The notes below the pieces were generated by a model. It was not told the DNA's origin and ran no database searches. It saw only the letters and a list, made by a program, of their open reading frames with translations. From Bacteroidales bacterium (lineage in GTDB: Bacteria > Bacteroidota > Bacteroidia > Bacteroidales > ML635J-15): a stretch of 64,000 nucleotides of DNA. This document shows positions 51,626 through 60,884 of this stretch, piece after piece. Made by a program: the position numbers and the translations under genes. Numbering within the stretch: the first letter of the stretch is position 1; each line of letters begins with the position of its first letter. Location: assembly GCA_017651185.1 (NCBI GenBank), contig JAGCDJ010000017.1, positions 17,108 to 81,107 on the forward strand. The letters run 5' to 3'.

Positions 51626-52450
51626 TTATTCTTGTTTTTTCTTTTCCATTGTTGCGTCCCAGTTACCAGCGTTGTTGTTTGCTTCGTCTAGTTTACCAAC
51701 GCGCAGGCAGGAATCCTTCATCTTGTCCTTGTAGTTTACGGTCAACTGTCTGTTGAGTCCGTCAAGCAGGTCGTCGTACAATGCATAGCACTGGAAAACC
51801 TTTACTGCAACACCCGAACCAGTCATTACGGTAGCGGTGTCCATCTTGTATTCAACCTTTCTGCCGACCCTGGTGTATCTTATTTCATCGATAGGATATT
51901 CGAGGTTCTTGAAAAGAGAATCCTTAACAGAAACGTAAGTTGTATCACGGCTGAATCCCTTGAGACCGTTTTCTTCTACTTCCTTCCAGTTGCCGGTTTT
52001 CTTTGCCTTCTCAATCATTGCGATTGCTTTCTTTTCATTCAATCCAGCTTTCAGTTGTTCATCGGTCAGGGTTCCTATTGCTTTTACAACCTTCAGGTTT
52101 CCTGTCTTAATGAAATTGATAAGCGAGTCAAACGACGGAGTGTACAAATGTTCGTAGGTCGGCACTTTGCTCTTTACGAAGATTGTGTCATTTCCGTTCA
52201 AAACTTCTTTTACAACTTTCTTTCCGTTCTTTACCGAGTCCTTGCTGTAAACTGGCGAAAGTACATTTTCCTTGTAAGCAACCTGTGCCGTGCGGATGGC
52301 AATAAGTTGGTCTACTGTGGTTTGGAAACGTGCAATCCTTTGCTCTTCATACTCGATTGGGGTTTGGATTCCATCTACTATCTTGTAGGTCAAAAATGCA
52401 ACTAATCCTAAAAGCAGGACTGAAACGACGATTCTAATTATCTTTTCCAT
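51626..52450 (-). CDS. Membrane-anchored protein of unknown function
   Basis: A 274-residue protein with one N-terminal transmembrane helix (about 4-24, IVVSVLLLGLVAFLTYKIV), a helical stretch (YEEQRIARFQTTVDQLIAIRTA) resembling the membrane-proximal part of pilin-like or coiled-coil proteins, and a charged C-terminal domain. I recognise no named family. It is the first gene of the operon leading to DUF3822 and rsmD. Minus-strand promoter at 52480-52508. Confidence 0.7.
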   Translation of the reverse strand: MEKIIRIVVSVLLLGLVAFLTYKIVDGIQTPIEYEEQRIARFQTTVDQLIAIRTAQVAYKENVLSPVYSKDSVKNGKKVVKEVLNGNDTIFVKSKVPTYEHLYTPSFDSLINFIKTGNLKVVKAIGTLTDEQLKAGLNEKKAIAMIEKAKKTGNWKEVEENGLKGFSRDTTYVSVKDSLFKNLEYPIDEIRYTRVGRKVEYKMDTATVMTGSGVAVKVFQCYALYDDLLDGLNRQLTVNYKDKMKDSCLRVGKLDEANNNAGNWDATMEKKKQE

Positions 52451-52479
52451 TATTAATTTTAAGTTTAATTTTGCAGTCG

Positions 52480-52508
52480 CAAAGTTAGAATTTTTTTTGA
52501 TACCGCAA
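52480..52508 (-). promoter_or_regulatory. Promoter of the rsmD-containing operon
   Basis: On the minus strand TTG (52506-52508), 18-bp spacer, TAACTTTG (52480-52487), about 30 bp before the start codon. Confidence 0.7.
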
Positions 52509-52529
52509 GCAAATAATAAAAAACTTTAA

Positions 52530-53960
52530 ATGACAAGGGAAGAGTTCAAGGATAAACTTCGTCTTTTTATGGGTTGTGAACTGACTGACGGACAGTTATC
52601 GGCAGCCGAAATGCTCTATTCATTCATGGGCGATAGGGAAAAACTTTGCACTTTTCTCCTAAAAGGTTATGCGGGAACGGGAAAAACTACGCTGATAAGT
52701 GCGTTTATAAAGTTGCTCGAAGAGGTAAAAATCAATTCTGTGCTTCTTGCTCCGACAGGTCGCGCCGCAAAGGTGCTGTCGAACTATTCTGGACGGCACG
52801 CTTCGACGATACACAAGTGCATTTACCGCAAAAAGTCAACATCCGACCCTGGCAGTTCGTTCTCATTGAATTTCAACAGTTACAAGAATACCGTTTTCAT
52901 TGTCGATGAAGCATCAATGATTGGCAATGCTCCTAATCCTGAAAATGCTTTTGGCAGCGGTCGACTTCTTGATGATTTGTTTGCCTACGTTTTCAACGAC
53001 AACAACTGCCGTGTGATTCTTCTTGGCGATTCTGCCCAGTTGCCTCCAGTCGGAACGGCACTTAGTCCCGCATTGGACGAGCACTATTTGCGAGCATACG
53101 GACTTAAGGTTTATTCGTATGAATTGTCCGAAGTTGTAAGGCAGGATGCTGATTCTGGCATTCTTTTCAATGCTACGCGCTTGCGCAAAATGATGACTGA
53201 GAATGATTTTTCATATCCAAAGTTAAAGACAAAGGATTTTCCTGAGATACAATCTATTACTGGTGCTGAATTAATCGAGGAAATAGAAAACTCATATTCT
53301 CGCTATGGCAATGATGAAACACGAATCATCTGCAAGACAAACAAATACGCCAACCGTTACAATATGGGAATCCGTAACCGCATTTTGTGGCGCGAGGAAG
53401 AACTTTCGTATGGCGATTTGCTGATGGTTGTCAAGAACAACTACTCGTGGTTGCCCGAAAATGCTGAAATCGACTTCATAGCGAACGGCGATATGGTTGA
53501 AGTACTGAAAGTTAGACGGCACTATGAATTGTATGGACACAGGTATGCCGACTTGTATGTGCGCTTTGTCGATTTTCCCGACCTAGAAATAGAGGTAAAG
53601 GTTTTGCTTGACACCTTGTCGATTGATTCGGCAGGTATGCCTGGCAATTACTACAAAGAACTATGGGAACAACTTGAAGTTGACTATGAGGACATTCTTG
53701 ATACAAAAAAGCGCCATGAGGCGATGCTTAAAGACCCATATTACAACGCATTGCAGGTAAAATATGCTTATGCCATGACTTGTCACAAGTCGCAGGGCGG
53801 ACAGTGGAAGTCTGTTTTCATTGACCACGGCTGGATAAACAAGGAAGAGGTAACTGATGAAGGCAAATACGAATTCCTGCGCTGGCTATACACGGCAATC
53901 ACAAGAGCGACCGAAAAGTTGTATCTGGTGAATTTTGATAAGGAATTTTTGGAAGATTAA
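52530..53960 (+). CDS. RecD-like ATP-dependent helicase
   Basis: A 476-residue superfamily 1B helicase. Motifs in order: Walker A GYAGTGKTTL (about 46-55), motif Ia LLAPTGRAAKVL, Walker B VFIVDEASMIG, motif III ILLGDSAQLPPVG, and near the C-terminus the UvrD_C_2 segment AMTCHKSQGGQWKSVFI with LYTAITRATEKLYLV. It is shorter than RecD2 and lacks its N-terminal domain, as is usual in Bacteroidota. It probably works in DNA repair or replication-fork processing. Confidence 0.93.
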   Translation: MTREEFKDKLRLFMGCELTDGQLSAAEMLYSFMGDREKLCTFLLKGYAGTGKTTLISAFIKLLEEVKINSVLLAPTGRAAKVLSNYSGRHASTIHKCIYRKKSTSDPGSSFSLNFNSYKNTVFIVDEASMIGNAPNPENAFGSGRLLDDLFAYVFNDNNCRVILLGDSAQLPPVGTALSPALDEHYLRAYGLKVYSYELSEVVRQDADSGILFNATRLRKMMTENDFSYPKLKTKDFPEIQSITGAELIEEIENSYSRYGNDETRIICKTNKYANRYNMGIRNRILWREEELSYGDLLMVVKNNYSWLPENAEIDFIANGDMVEVLKVRRHYELYGHRYADLYVRFVDFPDLEIEVKVLLDTLSIDSAGMPGNYYKELWEQLEVDYEDILDTKKRHEAMLKDPYYNALQVKYAYAMTCHKSQGGQWKSVFIDHGWINKEEVTDEGKYEFLRWLYTAITRATEKLYLVNFDKEFLED

Positions 53961-53963
53961 TAT

Positions 53964-55037
53964 TTATTTATCCTTTTCCATCAGTTTGCTTAATATGAAT
54001 TCTCCTGAATGAGCGTCACCATACAGAGGAATTGAGAAATTGACATTGCGGGCAAGCATTTCGTCAACGCATTTGATTATCAAATCCCTTTTTGCTCCAG
54101 CCAGCACGTTGCATCCACATTCAATTAATTCAATCCATTCGGTCTGTTCGCGCATTGTTACACATTTTTTGCCGAAGAAATATGCTTCTTTCTGCAATCC
54201 ACCGCTGTCGGTCATTATCAGTTCAGAATGCAAAATGAGCCATATCATTTCGAAATAACCAACAGGGTCGATAAAGCATATACTGCTGCTTGCAAAGTCG
54301 TAGTTTGCTTTTTGCAGAATTGCACGTGTCCTCGGGTGAATTGGAATGACTACGGGAATTTTTGATGATATGGTTTCCAGTGCAGAAAATATTCCTTTTA
54401 AATTTGTTTCATTGTCGGTGTTTTCGGCACGATGTACTGTGCATAAGATGTACTTTTCTGGAATGTAGGCTTGGGGGCGTTTGGCTTTTACCTGATAAAA
54501 CTTTGCGGCATCATACATTACGTCGCCACAGCGTACTACTTCGCAGTCAATGTTTTCATAGCCTTCCTTCTTCAAATTTTCAACAGCCTTGTCGGTCGGG
54601 CAGAACAAGATATTGCTAACTCTGTCGGTTAGAATCCTGTTTATCTCTTCCGGCATTTGCATATTGAACGAACGCAAACCAGCCTCAACGTGAGCCAGTT
54701 TTATATGCAACTTGCAGGCAGCCAAGGCGCCAGCTAAGGTAGAGTCTGTGTCGCCATACACAAGTACCCAGTCTGGATTTTCATCCATCATCACTTTTTC
54801 TATTTTTTCAAGCATTTGTCCTGTCATTGCACCATGCGAAAGCCCGTTTATATTCAAATTGTAATCAGGATGCCGAATTTCCATTTCTTCAAAGAAAATA
54901 TCCGACATATTTGTATCGTAGTGCTGTCCAGTATGAACAATAACTTCTTCAACGCCATTACATTTAGCGATAGCTCTGCTTATTACTGCCGCCTTTACAA
55001 ACTGAGGACGAGCCCCAACAACTGTCAAAATCTTCAT
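53964..55037 (-). CDS. wecB: UDP-N-acetylglucosamine 2-epimerase (non-hydrolysing)
   Basis: A 357-residue GT-B-fold epimerase that interconverts UDP-GlcNAc and UDP-ManNAc for surface polysaccharide. Motifs: VVGARPQFVKAA at the start, TGQHYDTNMSDIFF, VYGDTDSTLAGALAA, HVEAGLRSF, ILCTVHRAENTD, IPIHPRTR, and DSGGLQKEAYFFGKKCVTMR with the ERPE-like binding region. It is the last gene of the polysaccharide operon, 4 bp after the glycosyltransferase. Confidence 0.95.
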   Translation of the reverse strand: MKILTVVGARPQFVKAAVISRAIAKCNGVEEVIVHTGQHYDTNMSDIFFEEMEIRHPDYNLNINGLSHGAMTGQMLEKIEKVMMDENPDWVLVYGDTDSTLAGALAACKLHIKLAHVEAGLRSFNMQMPEEINRILTDRVSNILFCPTDKAVENLKKEGYENIDCEVVRCGDVMYDAAKFYQVKAKRPQAYIPEKYILCTVHRAENTDNETNLKGIFSALETISSKIPVVIPIHPRTRAILQKANYDFASSSICFIDPVGYFEMIWLILHSELIMTDSGGLQKEAYFFGKKCVTMREQTEWIELIECGCNVLAGAKRDLIIKCVDEMLARNVNFSIPLYGDAHSGEFILSKLMEKDK

Positions 55038-55041
55038 ATCT

Positions 55042-56265
55042 TTAATTCAATAATTTTTCGAAAACATCAACAAACTTATTCGCAAGAACCGAATAGGTAT
55101 GATTTTTTATAACGAACTCATGTCCATTTATTCCGAGTTGCTCCAGTTCTGCAGATGACATATTCTGTAGTTCCTGTATTGCGTTGGCAATGGCATCTAC
55201 ATTTTCCGGTTCAACGTCAATGCCACATTCTGCTTCGCGTACCAAATTGTTTCCTGCTTTTATTGCCTGTATTATTGGCTTTGATGCCATCATATAGTCA
55301 AACATCTTATTCGGGCTTATACCGAAACGGAAAAGCGATTGGTTCTGTAAGCCAATATAAAGGACATCCATCTCCTTTAGAAATGACGGAACTGCGAATT
55401 TGCTTACAGGAGGTAAGAAGAATACGTTTCTAATGTTGTTTTTTGTTACATAATTAATTAGGTTTTCCTTTTCCTGTCCGGTGCCAACTAAAACCAACGA
55501 TACATTTTGTTTCTCCAACATATTTACAGCGTCAATTATAGATTGCAATGAATTTGCAATTCCGTGAGCACCAGCGAACCCGACAAGAAATTTATTTTCA
55601 GATTTTAGTCTGGTTATCAGATCAATATGTTCTGCTGGCAATTGTTCTGGTTTTTCCCAATCTTCTTCAACAATTCCATTTGGAACGTAGAAGAACTTTT
55701 CCCGAGGCAAACCGCGTTCTTCTGTATGATCTATTGCTTTAGGTAGCATCGAAACAACCGCATCCACGTTTGCGTAGGCAAAATCCTCAGCACGTTGCAT
55801 AACACGTATAAAGGGATGCTTGGGACTATACCCACCTAGTTCCATTGGTGACAGAGGCCACAGGTCGTGAATTTCATATATATATTTCGCTCCATAATGG
55901 TCGGCAATCTTTTTAGCAGGATAATTGTCGAGGGGATACGTAGATGAAGCAATGACAACATCGGGAACAAATCCGTTAAGTATCTTTTTGTATCGATGCT
56001 TCAACTGCCAAACAAACGAAAACATTGACCTTATGCGGCCAATGCCATTGCCTTTGTATTCATTTGTCTTTACCCAACGGTAATGTATGCCGTCAATTAC
56101 CTCGTCGCTCGGTTGCGGCTGTCTTTTGCGCAGATGCGAAAATGTTGCGCCAACAATCAGTACCTTGTGACCGGCTTTTTGCCATTCACGAGCCATATAA
56201 TAGGGGCGGAACTCCATTCCCAACTGCGGCGAACCTGCATAATGGTTAATCAGCAAAATATTCAT
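55042..56265 (-). CDS. Glycosyltransferase family 4, WcaI-like
   Basis: A 407-residue GT-B glycosyltransferase. The N-terminus reads NHYAGSPQLGMEFRPYYMAREW, typical of the WcaI-like GT4 group. The donor domain has VGFAGAHGIANSLQSIIDA, FLPPVSKFAVPSFLKEMDVLYIGL and KMFDYMMASKPIIQAI. It should add one sugar to the repeat unit; sugar and linkage are unknown. It overlaps the upstream glycosyltransferase by 4 bp. Confidence 0.92.
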   Translation of the reverse strand: MNILLINHYAGSPQLGMEFRPYYMAREWQKAGHKVLIVGATFSHLRKRQPQPSDEVIDGIHYRWVKTNEYKGNGIGRIRSMFSFVWQLKHRYKKILNGFVPDVVIASSTYPLDNYPAKKIADHYGAKYIYEIHDLWPLSPMELGGYSPKHPFIRVMQRAEDFAYANVDAVVSMLPKAIDHTEERGLPREKFFYVPNGIVEEDWEKPEQLPAEHIDLITRLKSENKFLVGFAGAHGIANSLQSIIDAVNMLEKQNVSLVLVGTGQEKENLINYVTKNNIRNVFFLPPVSKFAVPSFLKEMDVLYIGLQNQSLFRFGISPNKMFDYMMASKPIIQAIKAGNNLVREAECGIDVEPENVDAIANAIQELQNMSSAELEQLGINGHEFVIKNHTYSVLANKFVDVFEKLLN

Positions 56266-57368
56266 TTGTTCAACAATGAGTTATATAATTCCAATAAAAT
56301 TTTAGATTGCGTGTCCCAGTTGTATTTTTCTTCAACTGCCTTTCGACCATTTTTTCCCATAGTTTTGGCAGTTTCCTTGTCGTTGCATAATTTTGTTATT
56401 TCATTTGCAATGGCTTCCGTATCAAATGGATTTATGCAAACACCACATCCTGCCGACTCGACAATGCCTTTCCAAAGTGCAAAATCGGAGCAAATTACTG
56501 GAATGCCTGCCGCCATATACTCGAACATCTTTATAGGCAGAGAATCTATGTAACTTGGCATGGGGTGGAGGATTATAAGTCCGGCAACCGACCTGCCGTA
56601 AACTTCGTTTACCTTTTTCCTGTCAATATAACCGAGATATTCAACTTTTTCCCAACCATTTTCCGACTTTATGCTTTCCTGAAGCGATTCAGGGTCGAAG
56701 TTGCCGCCTAATATCAATTTGCATTGCGTTTTTCCGATTGCAGCAACCATCTCGTGTATGCCTCGAGTGTAAAACAGTCCACCGACATAGCATACAGCGT
56801 TTTCCTTGTTTTCCCATGATGGACAGAACATAATATCATCAAGGACAGGGTAGTTGTTTACATTTCTAACTGGTGCTGAAGTGACTTTTTCGAAGCGTTC
56901 CTTTATGTGCGGAGTGGCTGCAACAACAGCACTAAGTCGCCTTACGTTCTGGTTTTCCATTCGTTCTGATATTCGCGATGCTGTTTTTCTTAGGAATTTC
57001 GGAATCCATGGTTTTGTGAGTATCTGGCGTGGAAGGTCTTCGTGGCTGTCGTAGATTACAGTATTACCTCTTTTTGCCAGTTTTACTCCTGTAGAAAGCA
57101 ATTCGGAGTCGTGGAAGTGATATATGTCGGCATTGAGTTCTAATGCTTTATGAAATGCTTTTCGTGGGAATTTTAATATTCTCTGGATTCGTCCATCTGG
57201 TTTGCCTACATCGAAAATCTTTACTCCATCAATGGTTTCGTCGCCTTTGCCGTCGGCTACGATAAGGTTTACATCGCTGAAATTTTTTGCCAGCGATTTA
57301 CATTCCTTGATGAATATTCTTATGTCATATCGAGGATGAACAGTGGTTATGTGGCATATTTTTGTCAT
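56262..57368 (-). CDS. Glycosyltransferase family 4
   Basis: A 368-residue GT-B glycosyltransferase: start TKICHITTVHPRYDIRIFIKEC, then DIYHFHDSELL, VIYDSHEDLPRQI and, in the donor half, YVGGLFYTRGIHEMVAAIG and PIKMFEYMAAGIPVICSDF. Its 5' end overlaps the wzy-like gene by 44 bp, more than its neighbours. The start fits the family, so the long overlap looks real. Confidence 0.92.
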   Translation of the reverse strand: MTKICHITTVHPRYDIRIFIKECKSLAKNFSDVNLIVADGKGDETIDGVKIFDVGKPDGRIQRILKFPRKAFHKALELNADIYHFHDSELLSTGVKLAKRGNTVIYDSHEDLPRQILTKPWIPKFLRKTASRISERMENQNVRRLSAVVAATPHIKERFEKVTSAPVRNVNNYPVLDDIMFCPSWENKENAVCYVGGLFYTRGIHEMVAAIGKTQCKLILGGNFDPESLQESIKSENGWEKVEYLGYIDRKKVNEVYGRSVAGLIILHPMPSYIDSLPIKMFEYMAAGIPVICSDFALWKGIVESAGCGVCINPFDTEAIANEITKLCNDKETAKTMGKNGRKAVEEKYNWDTQSKILLELYNSLLNK

Positions 57369-58620
57369 TGTCGGTATCTTTCATAAAAAATATCAGAATC
57401 AGCAAAAGGAACAATCCACCGTGTGTCAACATACTGGTTAGCAGTGCGCTGTTGAGGAACAGCATAACGAAGGCAATGACTATTCCGAAATAGGTCTTGT
57501 CGATGTTAAGCGATTCTATAAACTTGATAATTACAGCAGTAACCATTACAAATAGAATCGAGCCGATGTGTCCGAAGTTCATAAATCCGTCGGCAATAAT
57601 TCCAGTGTTGCAACTTGTGCCTGGTTTGCCGTACATATAGTCGCCCATGAGAAATGCAGGTTCGAGCGAATATGGATAGTCGTTCAAACTACTTAAAACA
57701 CTGTGCGACAGGTATATTGGATTGCCGTCATAAAAGTCGAAGCAGTAGTTGCAAATTTGTACCGGCAGGAAAAACATACGTCTTACAAAGATAGATTCGG
57801 CGAGAATATTACCAGTGGTTGCGCTTACAAATATTGATGTGAAAATCAAAATCAGTATGCCTGATAGGATTAATCCTGCCTTTGCCTTGTAGTTGTCGAA
57901 AAAGTAGAATGCAACAATAAGGAATATTGAAAGGAACAAGGCTTTGTGCGGATTTACAGCGAACATGTACAGCATAAGCAATATTCCTATTATGCTCATC
58001 CACAGCTTCTTTTCCTTTATGCCTAAAATTATGGCTATAGGGAGTAGTACTTTCGTGAGCGGACCCATAAGGTAGGAGGTGAAGATGTTGCTCGAGGACT
58101 TTGCCGCAGCTCTAGCCTCGTAGAGTTCCGAACCAAACGAAAATGCCTTTATGTTCAAGTTGAACTTGTAGGTCATGACAAAAGGCACAAGGAAAAGCAA
58201 CGACATCAGTATCAATATTCCAAGTCGATGCTTGCGTTGAACGCCCTTCACATTGAATTTTGGGACGACAATGTATTTGCTCGTTATTGCATAAACGAAC
58301 AATATTGAGTACAACGGTGCGAATATAGTGCAGTTGCCAAATTGGTACATTATTATTGCTGGAACAGCAAATGTAATTGCGACAAACATACTGATTGCGT
58401 ATGAGAAATCGGAGATGCTCTTATTGATGAACAATCTCACAAGAAGAGCGAAAAGCATTACAAATCCGACACATATTGTGGTCGTGCTGTACGATAGCAC
58501 AAAGTTGTTGACTGCGTATAATGGCACAACGAAATCGAAATATTCGTACAGCATCACAAGGTAGAAGCACACGAACATCAGCAGATGCAGAATATTGTTT
58601 GATATGAGCCTAGCTTTCAT
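57325..58620 (-). CDS. wzy: O-antigen polymerase-like (Wzy) membrane protein
   Basis: A 431-residue polytopic membrane protein with about eleven hydrophobic segments and a larger soluble loop near residues 265-345 (NYCFDFYDGNPIYLSHSV...GDYMYGKPGTSCNTGI). This topology and the position between flippase and glycosyltransferases identify it as the likely repeat-unit polymerase. Sequence conservation in the family is very low, so the call rests on topology and context. It overlaps the wzx gene by 11 bp. Confidence 0.82.
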   Translation of the reverse strand: MKARLISNNILHLLMFVCFYLVMLYEYFDFVVPLYAVNNFVLSYSTTTICVGFVMLFALLVRLFINKSISDFSYAISMFVAITFAVPAIIMYQFGNCTIFAPLYSILFVYAITSKYIVVPKFNVKGVQRKHRLGILILMSLLFLVPFVMTYKFNLNIKAFSFGSELYEARAAAKSSSNIFTSYLMGPLTKVLLPIAIILGIKEKKLWMSIIGILLMLYMFAVNPHKALFLSIFLIVAFYFFDNYKAKAGLILSGILILIFTSIFVSATTGNILAESIFVRRMFFLPVQICNYCFDFYDGNPIYLSHSVLSSLNDYPYSLEPAFLMGDYMYGKPGTSCNTGIIADGFMNFGHIGSILFVMVTAVIIKFIESLNIDKTYFGIVIAFVMLFLNSALLTSMLTHGGLFLLLILIFFMKDTDNDKNMPHNHCSSSI

Positions 58621-59887
58621 TTCCAGTCCGTTTGTCGTAGTTGCGTGTGCAGTTGATAATCAGTAAGAAATATATTGTGTAGGCAACAATGTTGATGCCC
58701 GTGTATGTTGCTAGGAAATATTTTATCGGCAAGTGACTCAGTGCCAGCAATGCAAGTACTGCACCGAAGTAGCAAATCTGCCAGGCGGCAAGGACTTTTA
58801 ACTTTTCTAGCACGGTAAAACTTATGCTCAAAGGTGAAACTATGAACTGCACGGCAAATGCTGGTGCCAATATAGCAGAGTAATTGCCTGATACTCTCCA
58901 TGTTTCTGAGAAGAAGAACGAAAACAGACCTTCGCCCCAAATCATTATGACAATCATAAACGGAAGGATGCCAATACTCAGGTACATGGCGGTCTTCAAT
59001 ATGCTTGGAGTTAGTTTTGCATTATTTTTTACCCTGTCGCTAAGTTCTTTAAGTAGTACTTGAGATAATGATGCCGTAATAAATGATATTGGCACTATTA
59101 ACATTTGTCTGCTAAGGTCGAAATAACCTGCGGTTTCGGAACTGTAGAACTTGTTTATTAAGAATACGGGAAGCAACATGCTTGCCGTGTTAAGTACAGC
59201 GGGTATGGTCTGGTATTTTGGGAAAGAGGAGTAGCGTCGAAGCGAAGCACGTATCTTTCTGAATGATAAATTTCCGAATGTGAATCCTTTACGCTTTGCC
59301 TGATAAAAACCAGCGGTTATGTTGGCTGCATTTCCGACAATGTCACCTGTAAATAGTCCCGATGCAGATTTTATTGCTCCGAATATTGTCTGGACAATCC
59401 CTTCCGAAAGCCGTCTCGATACTTTGTTTATGGAAATGGCCTTGAAAGCGGAATTCCTTGTAAGCCAGTAGTTAAAGAACTGGTAAGTCGAGAAAAGGAA
59501 GGTTGACAATGGCACAAAGTAGAGCCAATATCCGTATTCTTCGGGAAAATCCAACCAACTGACAATATAAGTCTTGAAAATAATTGTTACAATTAGCACC
59601 AATATATTAATTGTCAGAGAAATAAGTATTCCGCCGGCTACAAGTCCCGATGCTTTTCTGTCTTCTTTAGGTAGTACAACGGCAAGTTCGTAACGCATTG
59701 TGGACAAGATGACTAATATTCCCACTATGCTCATATACACCGAAAATGCTCCGAATACTTCTGGCGAGTACAACCTGCGCAGTACAAGTTGAAAGAGCAT
59801 GAGTATTATTTGCGCTATAGCGGTTCCCGACACCAGCAGTGTTACATTCTTCAATATGCGGTTGTTCAGGAGTTTACGAATTTCCAT
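58610..59887 (-). CDS. wzx: Polysaccharide flippase (Wzx-like)
   Basis: A 425-residue membrane protein with about twelve transmembrane segments and the N-terminal pattern of the MOP/MATE-like polysaccharide exporters (NVTLLVSGTAIAQIILMLFQLVLRRLYSPEVFGAFSVY). It should flip the undecaprenyl-linked repeat unit to the periplasm. The gene follows wzz by 21 bp. Confidence 0.9.
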   Translation of the reverse strand: MEIRKLLNNRILKNVTLLVSGTAIAQIILMLFQLVLRRLYSPEVFGAFSVYMSIVGILVILSTMRYELAVVLPKEDRKASGLVAGGILISLTINILVLIVTIIFKTYIVSWLDFPEEYGYWLYFVPLSTFLFSTYQFFNYWLTRNSAFKAISINKVSRRLSEGIVQTIFGAIKSASGLFTGDIVGNAANITAGFYQAKRKGFTFGNLSFRKIRASLRRYSSFPKYQTIPAVLNTASMLLPVFLINKFYSSETAGYFDLSRQMLIVPISFITASLSQVLLKELSDRVKNNAKLTPSILKTAMYLSIGILPFMIVIMIWGEGLFSFFFSETWRVSGNYSAILAPAFAVQFIVSPLSISFTVLEKLKVLAAWQICYFGAVLALLALSHLPIKYFLATYTGINIVAYTIYFLLIINCTRNYDKRTGNES

Positions 59888-59908
59888 CGTCGAGTTGCTT
59901 GGACTGTT

Positions 59909-60787
59909 TTAAGCTTGTGCTTTTTCGTCGCGGTTGTAATTCCTATAGAAGTCGGCGAATATGAAAACAAATACCATGAACAGGAACGAAATGACGGCTG
60001 TTGCTATCACGCGCATAATTCTATTTGGTGCAGGTGAAATCAGGGTAGAAGGCACATGCAGGACATCGAAGAAACTGTCAAGTTCGCTGATGTCGATTGA
60101 TGCCTCGTTTATCATTGCACTTGTATTGGTTATGTACTTTGCATTTTGTTCAAGACCGGCTTTTAGTTTTAGTATCTTTGGATCTGTATTGATTGCGTTT
60201 ACAACATTTCCATCAATTCTGCCTATTATCTGTTCGTACGTTTTGCCCGATTCTCCCTTCACGGCTTCGTAGATTTCAACAATACGAGTTTCCATCAATT
60301 TTACAATGGAATCATTCTCAGTGTCTTGCGCTTTTATTTTATCTGCTAACGGTGCGCTTAACTTGTCAAGTTTTTCTGTAAGATATGACCTAATCTGTTC
60401 GTTGAACGATTGGTAAAGAATTTCTGCCAGATGCGTGGCTTCTTCCTTCGACTCTCCCTTTGCCGACAAGGTTGTCTTTGTATCGTTTGTGATTAGGATG
60501 CGTTTGTTGTAGTTCGATTCTGTAAGTTTGCTATTTTCTCCTGCCTGGTTAATTATCGACTGCTTGAAGTTTTCATCGTAGCGGACTGCGTTTGCCACAT
60601 AATCAATGTCAATGAATCCGATACTTTTCACATTCTTTGCCCTAAGTTCGTATTTTGCTTCGTATAGGTAAGGTTTTACCGATGGTAATGTGTATATGAA
60701 TGATGCAATTGTTGCAACTGCAGTAACAGCCAAAATCCATACCTTTTTCTTCCATACTATTGATAGATAGCATTTTACAGTTTCCAT
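59909..60787 (-). CDS. wzz: Polysaccharide chain-length determinant (Wzz)
   Basis: A 292-residue inner-membrane protein with a transmembrane helix near each end (about 18-38, WILAVTAVATIASFIY; and about 256-278, IMRVIATAVISFLFMVFVFIF) and a periplasmic helical region between them; a Pro-rich element before the second helix (VPSTLISPAPNR) is typical of Wzz. It sets polymer length with Wzy. I used the ATG at 60787, which follows an AAAAAAAGGC purine stretch; a TTG 24 bp upstream is less likely. First gene of the operon. Confidence 0.9.
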   Translation of the reverse strand: METVKCYLSIVWKKKVWILAVTAVATIASFIYTLPSVKPYLYEAKYELRAKNVKSIGFIDIDYVANAVRYDENFKQSIINQAGENSKLTESNYNKRILITNDTKTTLSAKGESKEEATHLAEILYQSFNEQIRSYLTEKLDKLSAPLADKIKAQDTENDSIVKLMETRIVEIYEAVKGESGKTYEQIIGRIDGNVVNAINTDPKILKLKAGLEQNAKYITNTSAMINEASIDISELDSFFDVLHVPSTLISPAPNRIMRVIATAVISFLFMVFVFIFADFYRNYNRDEKAQA

Positions 60788-60808
60788 GCCTTTTTTTATG
60801 TTTTTGTG

Positions 60809-60839
60809 CAAATTTACATTGTTTTGTTGAGGTGTGCAA
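60809..60839 (-). promoter_or_regulatory. Promoter of the polysaccharide operon
   Basis: On the minus strand TTG (60837-60839), 20-bp spacer, TAAATTTG (60809-60816), about 22 bp before the wzz start. It is divergent from nadE, whose own -7 candidate is TACTTTCG at 60858-60865. Confidence 0.8.
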
Positions 60840-60884
60840 TATTATATTTCTTTTTATTACTTTCGCACCATAAAATTTTAAACT